Of a DNA stretch of 64,000 nucleotides, positions 33,405 to 41,735 are shown one piece after another. The DNA lies in assembly GCA_965263165.1 (NCBI GenBank), contig OZ253584.1, forward strand, positions 620,001-684,000, read 5' to 3'. Origin of the DNA: SAR202-VII-2 sp965263165 (lineage in GTDB: Bacteria > Chloroflexota > Dehalococcoidia > Lucifugimonadales > SAR202-VII-2). The notes beneath the pieces are model-generated. The model was not told where the DNA came from. It made no database searches and saw nothing but the letters and a program-made list of their open reading frames with translations. How positions within the stretch are numbered: the stretch's first letter is position 1; every line of letters starts with the position of its first letter. A program made the translations under genes and the position numbers.

Positions 33405-33589
33405 CGTCGGTCGCAACGAGAGACGCAAGCGACTTCGAAGGGTGCGGGATCGACGTGATCAATCCCTGGGTAGACGGATAAACACTGGCATCAATAGCGA
33501 ACGGTCGACCCTAGATGCCCGCAGCTTTGGCGAAGTGATTGGGTAGAAGCATGACAACCGCCTCCCGCTAAAGACCGCAGCCACGAAAG
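33405..33589 (+). repeat. Direct repeat bounding TIR cassette, right copy
   Basis: Still encodes a toxin-like C-terminus in frame (SVATRDASDFEGCGIDVINP, then stop), so it is the tail of a second PIN toxin gene without its body. It ends 16 bp before the stop codon of the lipoprotein gene on the other strand. Confidence 0.75.
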
Positions 33590-33605
33590 GGTCACCCCCA
33601 TCGCC

Positions 33606-34844
33606 CTACGGCTCGACCGCCACCACCTCCACATCCTCGATCCCACCGTCCGCCGTGAACCGCCAGACGCCGATGTGCCCGCGGCGCAGGTCGCCGTTGG
33701 CGTCCCAGTCGAGCGTGGACGCGGCGCCTTCGTAGTCGATCTCCTCGCCCGCGCGGAGCAGGCGCAGCGCTTCGGCGACGCCTGAAGGCCTAGCCTGGAC
33801 CGTCTGGCCCGGCGGGCCCGCGATGGCGCGGAGTTGATCGCGGACGGCGGCGCCGTCGACGCTCCCTGCTGCCTCGGCCGCCAGCATGAGCGCCATCGCC
33901 GCGTCGTACGCCTCCTTGACGTAGGGGGTCTGCGGCAGAACACCGTGCAGCGCGACGAACGACGCATCCCACGCGGCGCCGGCCTCGTTGCCGGGGGCCG
34001 GCGCGCCCGCCGTGCCATACATGCCGCCGAGCCGCTCGGCCCCTATCGCCTCAATCAGGCTCAGCCTCTTCGCGGCGTCGGCGAAGACGAACCGGTCGTA
34101 GACGCCTGCGTCGAGCGCCTCGCGGACGATGCTCTGTGCAGCCGCGGCGAAATCGACGACGACGAGCGCCTCGGCGCCAGCAATCGCGCTCTCTCGCACC
34201 AACGGCAGGTACGACGTCTCGCCGGACTCGACGGCGACGCCGACGATGGTCCCGGTCCAAGCGGACTCGAACGCGGCGGCGAGCCCCTGCCCGTAGGGGT
34301 CGTCCCGGTAGAGGAGACCGACGTTCGTGAACCCGCGCTCCCGGGCGACGCGCGCGAGGACCGGGCCCTGGGCGCTGTCGGCGACCGTCGTGCGGAAGAA
34401 GAAGTCGTCGTCCGCCGCGTCAGACAGCTGCGGCGACGTCGCTGACGGACTGATCATCGGGACAGACGCGGGGCCGGTCAGCTCCTCGGCGATGCGCAGG
34501 GAAGCGGCGCTCGAGTTCGGCCCAACGATGGCGTGCACTCCCTCGTCCTCCAGCAACCGCCGCGCCGACTCGATGCCGACGCTGACGTCGCGGGGCGAAT
34601 CGCCGGTCGCGCTCTCCACCGGCTGACCGAACACGCCGCCCGCCTCGTTGACGTGCGCAATGGCCAGCTCGAATCCCCACTGTCGTTCTGCGGAGCTGAC
34701 CGGAGATCCCGTGTAGTCGAGCAACAGGCCAAGCTTCAGCGGGGGCTGATCGGGCGCGGAGTCGCAGGCCAACGCGCTCAACGCGACGAGCGCCGCCAGT
34801 CCGAGCGCCCAGAGCCGCCAGTATGGAGTCGAGCGTCTGTTCAT
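33606..34844 (-). CDS. Branched-chain amino acid-type ABC transporter substrate-binding lipoprotein
   Basis: 412 residues. A signal peptide with lipobox LSALAC anchors it outside the membrane. The body is a Peripla_BP_6 fold: LKLGLLLDYTGSPVSSAERQ, VHAIVGPNSSAASLRIAEE, FFFRTTVADSAQGPVLARV and GFTNVGLLYRDDPYGQG. No permease or ATPase genes are adjacent, so the binding protein is an orphan here. It is very GC-rich. Confidence 0.88.
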   Translation of the reverse strand: MNRRSTPYWRLWALGLAALVALSALACDSAPDQPPLKLGLLLDYTGSPVSSAERQWGFELAIAHVNEAGGVFGQPVESATGDSPRDVSVGIESARRLLEDEGVHAIVGPNSSAASLRIAEELTGPASVPMISPSATSPQLSDAADDDFFFRTTVADSAQGPVLARVARERGFTNVGLLYRDDPYGQGLAAAFESAWTGTIVGVAVESGETSYLPLVRESAIAGAEALVVVDFAAAAQSIVREALDAGVYDRFVFADAAKRLSLIEAIGAERLGGMYGTAGAPAPGNEAGAAWDASFVALHGVLPQTPYVKEAYDAAMALMLAAEAAGSVDGAAVRDQLRAIAGPPGQTVQARPSGVAEALRLLRAGEEIDYEGAASTLDWDANGDLRRGHIGVWRFTADGGIEDVEVVAVEP

Positions 34845-34952
34845 CGTTTTGCCGTCCCTCCCCGCCGTACGTCTCCCGGCGCCCCGGTCAGCGGCGCATT
34901 GTAACGCGGTCGGCGCGGCACCGCACCGCCTGTAGGCGGGGTTGGGGCGACA

Positions 34953-34974
34953 CTAGGGATGCTCTGAACAAGCC
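34953..34974 (+). repeat. 22-bp repeat motif, copy 3
   Basis: CTAGGGATGCTCTGAACAAG then CC; matches the copy at 21018 almost exactly. It lies in the 210-bp gap upstream of the lipoprotein gene, which holds no other feature. Confidence 0.6.
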
Positions 34975-35054
34975 GGCGCGGGCCGTTGGGGGTTGACTCA
35001 GTCTGGCGCGGCGCACTTCCCATTCAACCTATGTTCAACCTAGCTTCTCTATCC

Positions 35055-35450
35055 CTACGGGATTGACGGGTCGCTGGATATGGCGGCCAAAGCGTGGTCG
35101 AAGGTCTTGATCTCCCGGACACCCCTCCGCCGGCAACTGGCTAGGTGGCAGAGGTCCCGGGCTTGCAGGCTGGGATACCGCTCGCGGAGTTGCCGAGCCA
35201 GGGCCACGTCGGCCTCTTCCAGCGGCCAAACCTCAACTGCGGCGCTCGCCATCAACTCCAGCGTCGCATCGAAGGTTTGCAGCCTTCCGGTGGGCAGGTA
35301 TACATGGGCCAGTTCCTGCATCACCTCTGCTGAAGTACAAAGGGGCGCGCCGCTCCGGTTGGCATCGACGAAGAAGCGCTGGGCAGCAGTCCGGAGTGGA
35401 TGAGGGCGTCCTACCGCGTACATGAAGACGTTCGCGTCGACGAATATCAC
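35055..35450 (-). CDS. PIN-domain toxin (VapC-like)
   Basis: 131 residues. FVDANVFMYAVGRPHPLR, TSAEVMQELAHVY, ARDLCHLASCRRRGV and KTFDHALAAI carry the PIN acidic residues. It overlaps the antitoxin stop by 4 bases. This is an RNase toxin of a second VapBC-type pair, unrelated in sequence detail to that at 30960. Confidence 0.9.
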   Translation of the reverse strand: MIFVDANVFMYAVGRPHPLRTAAQRFFVDANRSGAPLCTSAEVMQELAHVYLPTGRLQTFDATLELMASAAVEVWPLEEADVALARQLRERYPSLQARDLCHLASCRRRGVREIKTFDHALAAISSDPSIP

Positions 35451-35722
35451 GTTGCGGCCACCCCTCGTCCGCGTGACTCGCTCATGACGCGCAAGTGCTC
35501 ACTCCAGTCCGGCTCCGTCTCTGGACCTTCCAGCGCGGCGCATGACCTGAAGAATTCCTCCACGTCTTTTGGGGACTCGAACAGCTTGACGCTCCGGCGC
35601 GTTTCGAGGCGCTCATGGGCGGCTGCTCGCAGCCAGGCGCTGAGGGACATACCCTCTCGGTGTGCTTGGTGAACAAAGCGGTCTCGGTCCTCATCAGGCA
35701 TGACCAACTGCACTCTGGCCAC
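35447..35722 (-). CDS. Ribbon-helix-helix-type antitoxin of VapBC pair
   Basis: 91 residues. The N-terminus MARVQLVMPDEDRDRFVHQA and LSAWLRAAAHERLE fit an RHH DNA-binding domain; an acidic C-terminus follows (DVEEFFRSCAALEGPETEPD). It is encoded directly upstream of the toxin and downstream of a large palindromic operator. Confidence 0.82.
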   Translation of the reverse strand: MARVQLVMPDEDRDRFVHQAHREGMSLSAWLRAAAHERLETRRSVKLFESPKDVEEFFRSCAALEGPETEPDWSEHLRVMSESRGRGVAAT

Positions 35723-35745
35723 GTCGCCCTCCAGTCAAGGTTAGG

Positions 35746-35774
35746 GTGGATGTGTAATATCGTTACACATCCAC
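35746..35774 (-). promoter_or_regulatory. 12-bp inverted-repeat operator upstream of vapB
   Basis: GTGGATGTGTAA and TTACACATCCAC form a perfect palindrome around five bases, 24 bp before the antitoxin start. It is a likely autorepression site. A second small inverted repeat (CCACTTG...CAAGTGG) overlaps its far side. Confidence 0.7.
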
Positions 35775-35996
35775 TTGTCCAAAGGCAAGTGGATTGCTTG
35801 TTCTCAAGGCATGAGCGGTGACCGAAGGTAGACGGCGCGACCAAGGTGTTCCAGCAGACCACCCGGCTCCGAGGCCGCGCGCCTGCTAACTACGGCGCCA
35901 ACCTGAACCTCGATACGAGGTTCTTGACCTTGTGTGGCTTGGTGGGAAAGCGGGTCCCGACGCGCCAGGTGAGCAAACGCCGACGCCCCCGTTCCC

Positions 35997-36060
35997 CAAG
36001 CGGGGTGCAGGGGGCGCCGCCCCTGCCGGGGGCTACTCAGTCCCTGCCCCTGTACTCGGG
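35997..36060 (+). repeat. GC-rich double-hairpin repeat, copy 5 (degenerate)
   Basis: The first hairpin is preserved (GGGGGCGCCGCCCCTG), the second is altered. It is followed by TGTACTCGGGGGAAGGTTAG, the uninterrupted version of the site used by the IS5-like and IS110 elements. Confidence 0.6.
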
Positions 36061-36188
36061 GGAAGGTTAGGAAGCGTCTGGACGCGCCAAGCGGAGCGGG
36101 CGGGATAGCGGCGCAGGCCAAGCCAGACCCTCCGCTGTAGGAGGGCGCTGGCCACCACAAGACCCTCCGTCCAGGAGGCGCCCCCCAC

Positions 36189-36217
36189 TTGCAAAATCCG
36201 AACGATTGTGCTATAGT
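36189..36217 (+). promoter_or_regulatory. Sigma-70-like promoter of phased-repeat element C
   Basis: TTGCAA, 17-bp spacer, TATAGT, with ATG at 36224. It is a third independent copy of the same arrangement. Confidence 0.65.
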
Positions 36218-36223
36218 ATCCCC

Positions 36224-36414
36224 ATGAAGTCGGCCACCGGCCCGCTTCTCTTCCTAGGAGCCTGCCGCATACATGAGCACTGGGGGCTAACCACAGAGAA
36301 TCCCCCTGTGGCAGGGGCGCTGAGGGAACAACCCAAGGGGCAAGACCCTCCGAGGAAGGCTGGGACCGGAGCGAATGCCGTTGTATGGCACAGGCTCTTT
36401 GGAGCCATCCCGCT
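36224..36414 (+). ncRNA. Conserved block of phased-repeat element C (candidate ncRNA)
   Basis: Nearly identical to the blocks of elements A and B, including the CCACAG/CTGTGG hairpin and CCAAGGGGCAAGACCCTCCG. The frame from the ATG runs 71 codons here but not in the other copies. Confidence 0.5.
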
Positions 36415-36523
36415 CCATAATGACTCGTAACGGCTAGCTAACGGTTCGTAACCGCTCCGTAGCGACTCCGTAGCGACTCGTAATAGCTTTGTAACGGCCT
36501 GTACTGCCTTTGTAATGGCTCCG
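36415..36523 (+). repeat. Helically phased 10-11 bp array, element C
   Basis: TAA/TAG/TAC cores lie at 36418, 36428, 36439, 36449, 36460, 36471, 36481, 36492, 36502 and 36513 (mean spacing 10.6 bp). Units resemble GTAACGGCTC and GTAGCGACTC. The shared tail TTACACATACAATCAAAG follows at about 36550. Confidence 0.75.
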
Positions 36524-36601
36524 TGCCTGAAAACCCCGAAATCCGGCAGAGAAATATTACACATACAATCAAAGGCGGCGGGGCGCCCGTCCCCAAGGGC
36601 C

Positions 36602-38077
36602 CTAGCCCAAGAACTGCCGGCGGTGGCCGGCCCACTCCACCACGTCCCTTGCGCGGGACAGGTCGAAGCTTTGCTCCACCCACTTGAAGATGAAGTCCGT
36701 GAAGCCGCGGTGCTCCTGGTCGTAGTCTGCGCCGAACTGCCTCAGGGCCGACACCGTCTCGGCGCCCAGGAGCCGCTCCACGCACTCCTCGTTGGCGTAG
36801 CGCAGCGCATCGCTCAGGTCGTCGAAAACATGGGGCGCAACCTCGCGCAGGAAGCTCAGATCGTCCTTGGAGAGGGCGTCCAGTCCCAGGAGCTCCGGCG
36901 GGACGCCCAGTGAATACATGGAGGCGGCGAAGGTGATGGCGCGGGGCAGCACGACCCCCTTCTGGCCGTCGCCCGCCTCCCTGGAGTAGCCGAATAGTCC
37001 AATGTGCAGCCTGCGGTCGCGCCTCTGAGGGACCGAACCGGCGACGGCGTTCACCCAGTCCGCCACCTTCGCCACCTGCTCGTGGTAGCGCTTCTTGGCC
37101 CTGTGGAAGAGTTCGAGGGCGCGCGCCTCGTCGATCGGCGTGGGCGCCTGGCGGCGGTGGGCCGCGATCTCCTGGACTGCTGCCACCACCTCGTCGTAGG
37201 GGTAGTCGTACTTGAAAGAGGACTGGACCGTGAAGGTCTGGACGCTGGGGTGCTCCCTCAGGAAGCGGCCAACCCTGCCCGGACGGAAGTTGCCCCTGAA
37301 GGGCGCCCCGCCCACTCCCACAATGGGATAGACGGGGATGCCCAGGCGAGTCTCCAGGCTGTGCAGCCGCTGAAGGGCCACCTTGGTCAGCAGAACAGCG
37401 CCAACCAGCCCATAGTTCAGGGCCGGGTCGCTCCGGGCCAGGAAGACGCGCATCCGGGGCGCTTCCCGTCCCAGACCCTGCAGATAGGTCTCCACGAGGG
37501 TGTCGGCCTGCAGGAGACGGGGCTCATCCTCAAGGAGCGGGATAACGTTGACGGCTTCAGGGTAGTACTCGCCCAGCCAGTCCCGCACCTTGCCGCCCCC
37601 GGGCAAATCGTGGTCCTGCTTCCCGGCAACCACCTCCCGGTAGTAGGCGTCGACGCGCAGCAGCTCGTCCGCCGAGGTCGTGAAGGGGAGGATCACCTCC
37701 CATATGGGCGGCGTGGACGTGTCATGGAATCCGGCGGCGATGTCGTAGCTGGTGACGATGGTGTGCAGGGCCTCTTCCAGCTTCTTGCGCATCTCCCGCT
37801 CGGCGGAGGGATTGGGGATACGCAGCGTGAGAAACACGTCGCTGCCAAGGACGTGGTTGCGGAAGTACTCCGGGTCTCGCATCAGCAACTTCATGATGAC
37901 ATCGACGTCTGCGGCCTTCCCTTCGTAGTCCCACATCTGCTCGTCGCACAGCAGCTTGGACCAAGCCCAACTCGCCTCAGTGATCTCGCCCTCTCCCTTG
38001 AGAACGCCGTTCTCGGAGAACGGCGCGGGGAAGGCATTGTCGGGATGCTGCGTGCTCATGGCGCGCGGAACGGACAT
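36602..38077 (-). CDS. ppcA: Phosphoenolpyruvate carboxylase, archaeal type
   Basis: 491 residues, the short archaeal-type enzyme rather than the roughly 900-residue bacterial one. The hallmark N-terminus RAMSTQHPDNAF is present, then YDIAAGFHDTSTPPIWEVIL, IVGVGGAPFRGNFRPG, FTVQSSFKYDYPYDEVV and IGLFGYSREAGDG. It makes oxaloacetate from PEP and bicarbonate. It is alone between a repeat island and a hydrolase gene. Confidence 0.93.
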   Translation of the reverse strand: MSVPRAMSTQHPDNAFPAPFSENGVLKGEGEITEASWAWSKLLCDEQMWDYEGKAADVDVIMKLLMRDPEYFRNHVLGSDVFLTLRIPNPSAEREMRKKLEEALHTIVTSYDIAAGFHDTSTPPIWEVILPFTTSADELLRVDAYYREVVAGKQDHDLPGGGKVRDWLGEYYPEAVNVIPLLEDEPRLLQADTLVETYLQGLGREAPRMRVFLARSDPALNYGLVGAVLLTKVALQRLHSLETRLGIPVYPIVGVGGAPFRGNFRPGRVGRFLREHPSVQTFTVQSSFKYDYPYDEVVAAVQEIAAHRRQAPTPIDEARALELFHRAKKRYHEQVAKVADWVNAVAGSVPQRRDRRLHIGLFGYSREAGDGQKGVVLPRAITFAASMYSLGVPPELLGLDALSKDDLSFLREVAPHVFDDLSDALRYANEECVERLLGAETVSALRQFGADYDQEHRGFTDFIFKWVEQSFDLSRARDVVEWAGHRRQFLG

Positions 38078-38160
38078 GGCGGGGCCTCCGGGGGATTACT
38101 CATCCATTGTCGGGGGACGGCGGTGACGAATCAAGCTGGTGGGAACGGAATCGCAGGGCG

Positions 38161-38201
38161 CGGAAAGGGCCGCCCCCGGACGTGGGGGGCGGCCCTTTCC
38201 G
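38161..38201 (-). terminator. Strong hairpin after alpha/beta hydrolase gene
   Basis: A perfect 17-bp stem (38161-38177 with 38185-38201; arms begin CGGAAAGGGCC) lies in the 172-bp gap between ppcA and the hydrolase gene. It is 3' of the hydrolase gene and 5' of ppcA. There is no long T run, but the stem strength suggests termination. Confidence 0.6.
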
Positions 38202-38249
38202 CCTTGCGGGCAAGCCTGGCCGCGCAAGACTGGCGTTTAAGCCAACCGG

Positions 38250-39080
38250 TCAGGCCACGGCCGCAGCCCGCCGGGCGTCCACCTTTGCCAGGAAGGCGAG
38301 GACCTCCCTGTTGAAGATCTCCGTCTGGTCAAGGTTGGCGAAGTGCCCTGCATTGGGCACCACCACCAGCTCCGAGCCCTCGACCTGGCTGTGGACGAAC
38401 TTGACGTCCTCCAGGGCCGGGTCCTCGTCCCCGACGATGCAGAGCGTCGGCGCCTTGATCTCGGACAGGCGGTCGTCGAAGGCCGGCGCCTGGTCGAGGG
38501 CCTCGAGGGTCAGGGTGTAGCCGTGGGGCGTCAGCGCCTTGAACATCTCCACGATGCCCTCAACCGCCTCCGGGCCCCTGGCGGCCCGCCCGGCGAAGCT
38601 GCCCACCTCCTCGATGGAGTACTGGGCCACCGCCTCCATGCCCTCGGTGAAGGCCAACTCCCGCACCCGGGACGTCATCGTCCTGACCTCTTCCCCGGCG
38701 GCGTGGCCCGCCGCCGAACCGGAGTCGATGACCATCAGGCCCGCCACCCGGTCCTGGTGCAGCAGCGTGAATCGCGTGGTGATGCCTCCGCCCATGGACA
38801 GCCCGCCGACGTAGGCCTTCTCGATGCCCAGGTGGTCCAGCAGGCCCAGCAGGTCCTCGGCTGACGTGTCCAGCCCGTAGGCCGTTGGGTCCTGCGGAGC
38901 GTCCGATTTGCCGTGTCCCCGCGGCTCGAAGCGGATGAACCGGTAGTTCTTGGAAAACGCCTCGACCTGCGAGTTCCACATGGTGGCGTTGCCTCCCCGG
39001 CAGTAGCAGAGCACGACCGGGAAACCCTCGCCGTCGCTTTCGTAGTTGATGCCGACGCCGTTGATGGTTGCCTTAGGCAT
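38250..39080 (-). CDS. Alpha/beta-fold hydrolase (enol-lactonase/esterase-like)
   Basis: 276 residues. Nucleophile elbow GLSMGGG, acid in IVGDEDPALE and histidine in PNAGHFANLDQ form the triad; RFEPRGHGKSDAP is the usual strand-4 region. It resembles 3-oxoadipate enol-lactonases and related ester hydrolases, but the substrate is not fixed by sequence. Confidence 0.88.
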   Translation of the reverse strand: MPKATINGVGINYESDGEGFPVVLCYCRGGNATMWNSQVEAFSKNYRFIRFEPRGHGKSDAPQDPTAYGLDTSAEDLLGLLDHLGIEKAYVGGLSMGGGITTRFTLLHQDRVAGLMVIDSGSAAGHAAGEEVRTMTSRVRELAFTEGMEAVAQYSIEEVGSFAGRAARGPEAVEGIVEMFKALTPHGYTLTLEALDQAPAFDDRLSEIKAPTLCIVGDEDPALEDVKFVHSQVEGSELVVVPNAGHFANLDQTEIFNREVLAFLAKVDARRAAAVA

Positions 39081-39410
39081 GGAAGCCTCCTCTGGGCGGT
39101 TGTTGAGCTTGTCTCAAGAGACGGGTGCATTTTCTTCCTTTGGGCGAACGCCCGCAACCGCTGGGCCTGCAAGCATCGAAGGGCCCAGGCTAGGGCTTGT
39201 TGACACTAGCGGGTTGGATTACCCCGGCCATGGCCGGAAGGACGGTGGCCTTGGCCGGCCTGCTAAGGGTGGGAAGGGAGGGAGCCTTTGGTGGCGGGAA
39301 CCGTGGGTTCCCTGAGCCTTCCCTGGACGGACGGTCTTGGTTTGGCCTGCGCCCTCCTTCAGCGGAGAGTCTGACTTGGCCTGCGCCTCTATCCCGCCCG
39401 CTCCGCCCTC
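39081..39410. other. Intergenic region before inverted repeat module
   Basis: No gene supported. From about 39300 it contains the TTTGGCCTGCGCCCTCCTTC segment that accompanies the hairpin module elsewhere (for example near 27740 and 41510). Confidence 0.4.
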
Positions 39411-39480
39411 CGACGTTTTCCAGTACAGGGGGACACGCTGTACCCCCGGCGGGGGCTGCCCCCCTGACCCTGCTTGGGGG
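39411..39480 (-). repeat. GC-rich double-hairpin repeat, copy 6 (inverted)
   Basis: An inverted copy with GTACAGGGGGACACGCTGTA and GGCGGGGGCTGCCCCCCTG. It is followed by the hairpin-site relative GCGAGTACGGGGGCAGGGAC near 39538. Confidence 0.65.
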
Positions 39481-39631
39481 ACGGAGGCGGCGTCGCTTTC
39501 TCACCTTGGCGCGTATAGACGCTTCCTGGCCGGCCTGCGAGTACGGGGGCAGGGACAGAGCTATCCCCGGCACCCCGCTTGGCGGGACGAAAGGGGAGTC
39601 CCGCGGGAACCTGCCTCGGCGGCCCCAAACG

Positions 39632-39660
39632 TGGCAAATCCCTGGGGCCGCGAGTATCAT
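39632..39660 (+). promoter_or_regulatory. Promoter of epimerase gene
   Basis: TGGCAA and TATCAT are 17 bp apart, about 30 bp upstream of the ATG at 39690. The SD-like AGGGGGA is at 39676-39682. Confidence 0.55.
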
Positions 39661-39689
39661 ACGAGCAGCTTTTTCCAGGGGGATTTGCA

Positions 39690-40637
39690 ATGACGACACT
39701 CGTAACCGGTATTGGCCTTGTGGGAACCTCCTTCGCCCAACACGCTCTCAAACGGGGTGAACGCCTGGTGTTCTTCGATGTCAATCCCAACCGCGACTTC
39801 CTGCGCGCCAAGCTCGGCGACGCCGACGTTGGCATCATTCAGGGCGACATTCGCGACCTGCCGGCCCTGATCCACGCCATGCAGGACAACAGCGTGGACA
39901 CCGTGCTGCATACGGTCGGCCTCATCGGCGGCAAGGTGGCCAGCCCCATCTACACGGGGCTCCAGATCAACATCCAGGGGACCATCAACGTGGCCGAGGC
40001 CGTGCGGCTGACCGGCGTCAAACGGCTGGTGCACATGAGCACCTTCGGCGTCTACGACCGGCGCCAGGAGGGGAAGGTCCACTTCGACGAGGACTTCCCC
40101 CGCGCCAGCGACAACGCCTACGGCGCCTCGAAGGTCGCCAAGGAGATGGTCCTGGAAGCCTACCAGGGCATCTACGGCTTCGAGCTGGTGATGATCCGGC
40201 CGGCCAACGTCTTTGGATTCGGCCACTTCGCCGGCGGCTCCTCCGGCGGCGAGAAGGTGCAGAACCTCGTGGCGGCCGGGGTCCGCGGCGAGACCGCCAA
40301 GATCCCCAACAGCCAGACCATGGCCTTTGAGTACGTCTACTGCAAGGACACAGGGCTGGCGTTGGACCGGGCGGCCACGGTGCCGGTCCCCCCCAAGATC
40401 GCCTTCAACATCGGCAACGGCGATGTCCTCAGCTTCGATGAACTGGTGGGCGCCGTGCAGAAGGTGCTGCCCAACCTGAACGTGGAAATCCTTCCGGGAG
40501 ACCCGCCCAGCTTCAACGCCGCCGTGCCCATGGACATTTCCCTGGCCAGGCAGTACCTGGAATGGGAGCCCACGTACAGCATGGAAGCGGCGTTCCAGGA
40601 CTATGCAGAGGACCTCAAGGCCGCCGGCATCGTTTAA
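39690..40637 (+). CDS. NAD-dependent epimerase/dehydratase (extended SDR)
   Basis: 315 residues from MTTLVTGIGLVGTSFAQHAL; 37 upstream codons of the open frame belong to the repeat region. The Rossmann motif is TGIGLVGTS, the active site is YGASKVAKE (YxxxK) with Ser in HMSTFGVYD, and RPANVFGFG is the substrate-side motif. The substrate may not be a sugar nucleotide: close catabolic gene neighbours (class II aldolase downstream, 68-bp gap) suggest a role in organic-acid or sugar degradation. Confidence 0.88.
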   Translation: MTTLVTGIGLVGTSFAQHALKRGERLVFFDVNPNRDFLRAKLGDADVGIIQGDIRDLPALIHAMQDNSVDTVLHTVGLIGGKVASPIYTGLQINIQGTINVAEAVRLTGVKRLVHMSTFGVYDRRQEGKVHFDEDFPRASDNAYGASKVAKEMVLEAYQGIYGFELVMIRPANVFGFGHFAGGSSGGEKVQNLVAAGVRGETAKIPNSQTMAFEYVYCKDTGLALDRAATVPVPPKIAFNIGNGDVLSFDELVGAVQKVLPNLNVEILPGDPPSFNAAVPMDISLARQYLEWEPTYSMEAAFQDYAEDLKAAGIV

Positions 40638-40705
40638 CGCCAGCCGCCTAACGACAGCCGCCGCCGCAATCACCAGTCTCCGCACGACAACCAGGGAGGT
40701 TAGCC

Positions 40706-41479
40706 ATGCCGCCGGGCATCGAAGAGACGAAACGAGAAACAGCAATCGCCAACCGCGTCTTGGCCGAGTTGGGGTTGGCGACGGGGGCGTTGGCCGCCCT
40801 CGGCCACGCCAGCATGCGGGTCCCCAACGACCCCGACAAGTTCGTGGTCAAGGGCCGCGGCTACAAGATCGACGCGCTCAGCCGTATGCGCCCCGAGGAC
40901 ATGGTGGTCTGCGACCTCGATGGCAATAAGGTCGACGGCCCGCCAGACATCGGCCAGTGCTTTGAGGTCAAGATTCACTCCACCATCTACAAGAGCCACC
41001 CCGAGGTCAACGGCGCGGTCCACGTCCACCCCCGGTACACCGTCATGCTCAGCGTGCAGCAGGCCCGCATTGTGCCCATGTGCGCCGAGGGCGTGCTGAT
41101 GGTGCGCAACCCCCTGCCCTTGTACGACCGGATGCGCATGATCTCCACGGAGGAGGAGGGGATGGAGCTTGCCAATATCATGGGAGAAAGCAGCGGCATC
41201 CTGCTGCGGGGCCACGGCGCCGTGACGGTGGGGTCGTCGGTGGACCAGGCCGTGATGAACATGCTGGGCTTGGAGGAGCAGGCCAAGATGAACTGGTACG
41301 CCCGCTGCGCCTTCGGCCCCGACTACCAGGGCATCCCGGAAGCGATGGTCGACGACACGATCGACTTCCTGACCAACCCAACGTGGATGGACCTGCCGCA
41401 CCTAAAGGGCAACCTGACCACGAACCAGGTGAACGGCGTCTGGAACCACTACTCGGAACTGGTGTCCAGGGACCTGTAG
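40706..41479 (+). CDS. Class II aldolase/adducin-family protein
   Basis: 257 residues. The zinc-binding histidines are in GAVHVHPRYTVML and ILLRGHGAVTVGSS; GHASMRVPNDPDKFVVKGRG is the N-terminal phosphate-type loop. Family members cleave or decarboxylate small sugar phosphates or ketoacids. It is co-oriented with the epimerase gene upstream and probably in one transcript. Confidence 0.88.
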   Translation: MPPGIEETKRETAIANRVLAELGLATGALAALGHASMRVPNDPDKFVVKGRGYKIDALSRMRPEDMVVCDLDGNKVDGPPDIGQCFEVKIHSTIYKSHPEVNGAVHVHPRYTVMLSVQQARIVPMCAEGVLMVRNPLPLYDRMRMISTEEEGMELANIMGESSGILLRGHGAVTVGSSVDQAVMNMLGLEEQAKMNWYARCAFGPDYQGIPEAMVDDTIDFLTNPTWMDLPHLKGNLTTNQVNGVWNHYSELVSRDL

Positions 41480-41666
41480 CGGCGAGGGCGAGGCGGGAAC
41501 CTTGGGTTCCCTGCGCCCTCCTTCAACGGGGGATTGCTTCGGCTTGCGCCGCTGTACCGCCCGCTCCGCTTGGCGCGTCCGGAGGCTTCCCTTCCCTCTC
41601 CCTAGTGCGGGGCAGGGAAGGGGGCTCTTGGTGGCGGACGCCGTTGTCCCACCTGCCCACCCTCCA

Positions 41667-41735
41667 GCGTTTTTGGGTACAGGGGGACACGCTGTACCCC
41701 CGGCGGGGGCTGCGCCCCCTGCACCCTGCTTGGGG
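41667..41735 (-). repeat. GC-rich double-hairpin repeat, copy 7 (inverted)
   Basis: Contains GTACAGGGGGACACGCTGTA and GGGGGCTGCGCCCCCTG. It lies 3' of the aldolase gene, in a 500-bp gap that is otherwise repeat-derived. Confidence 0.65.
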
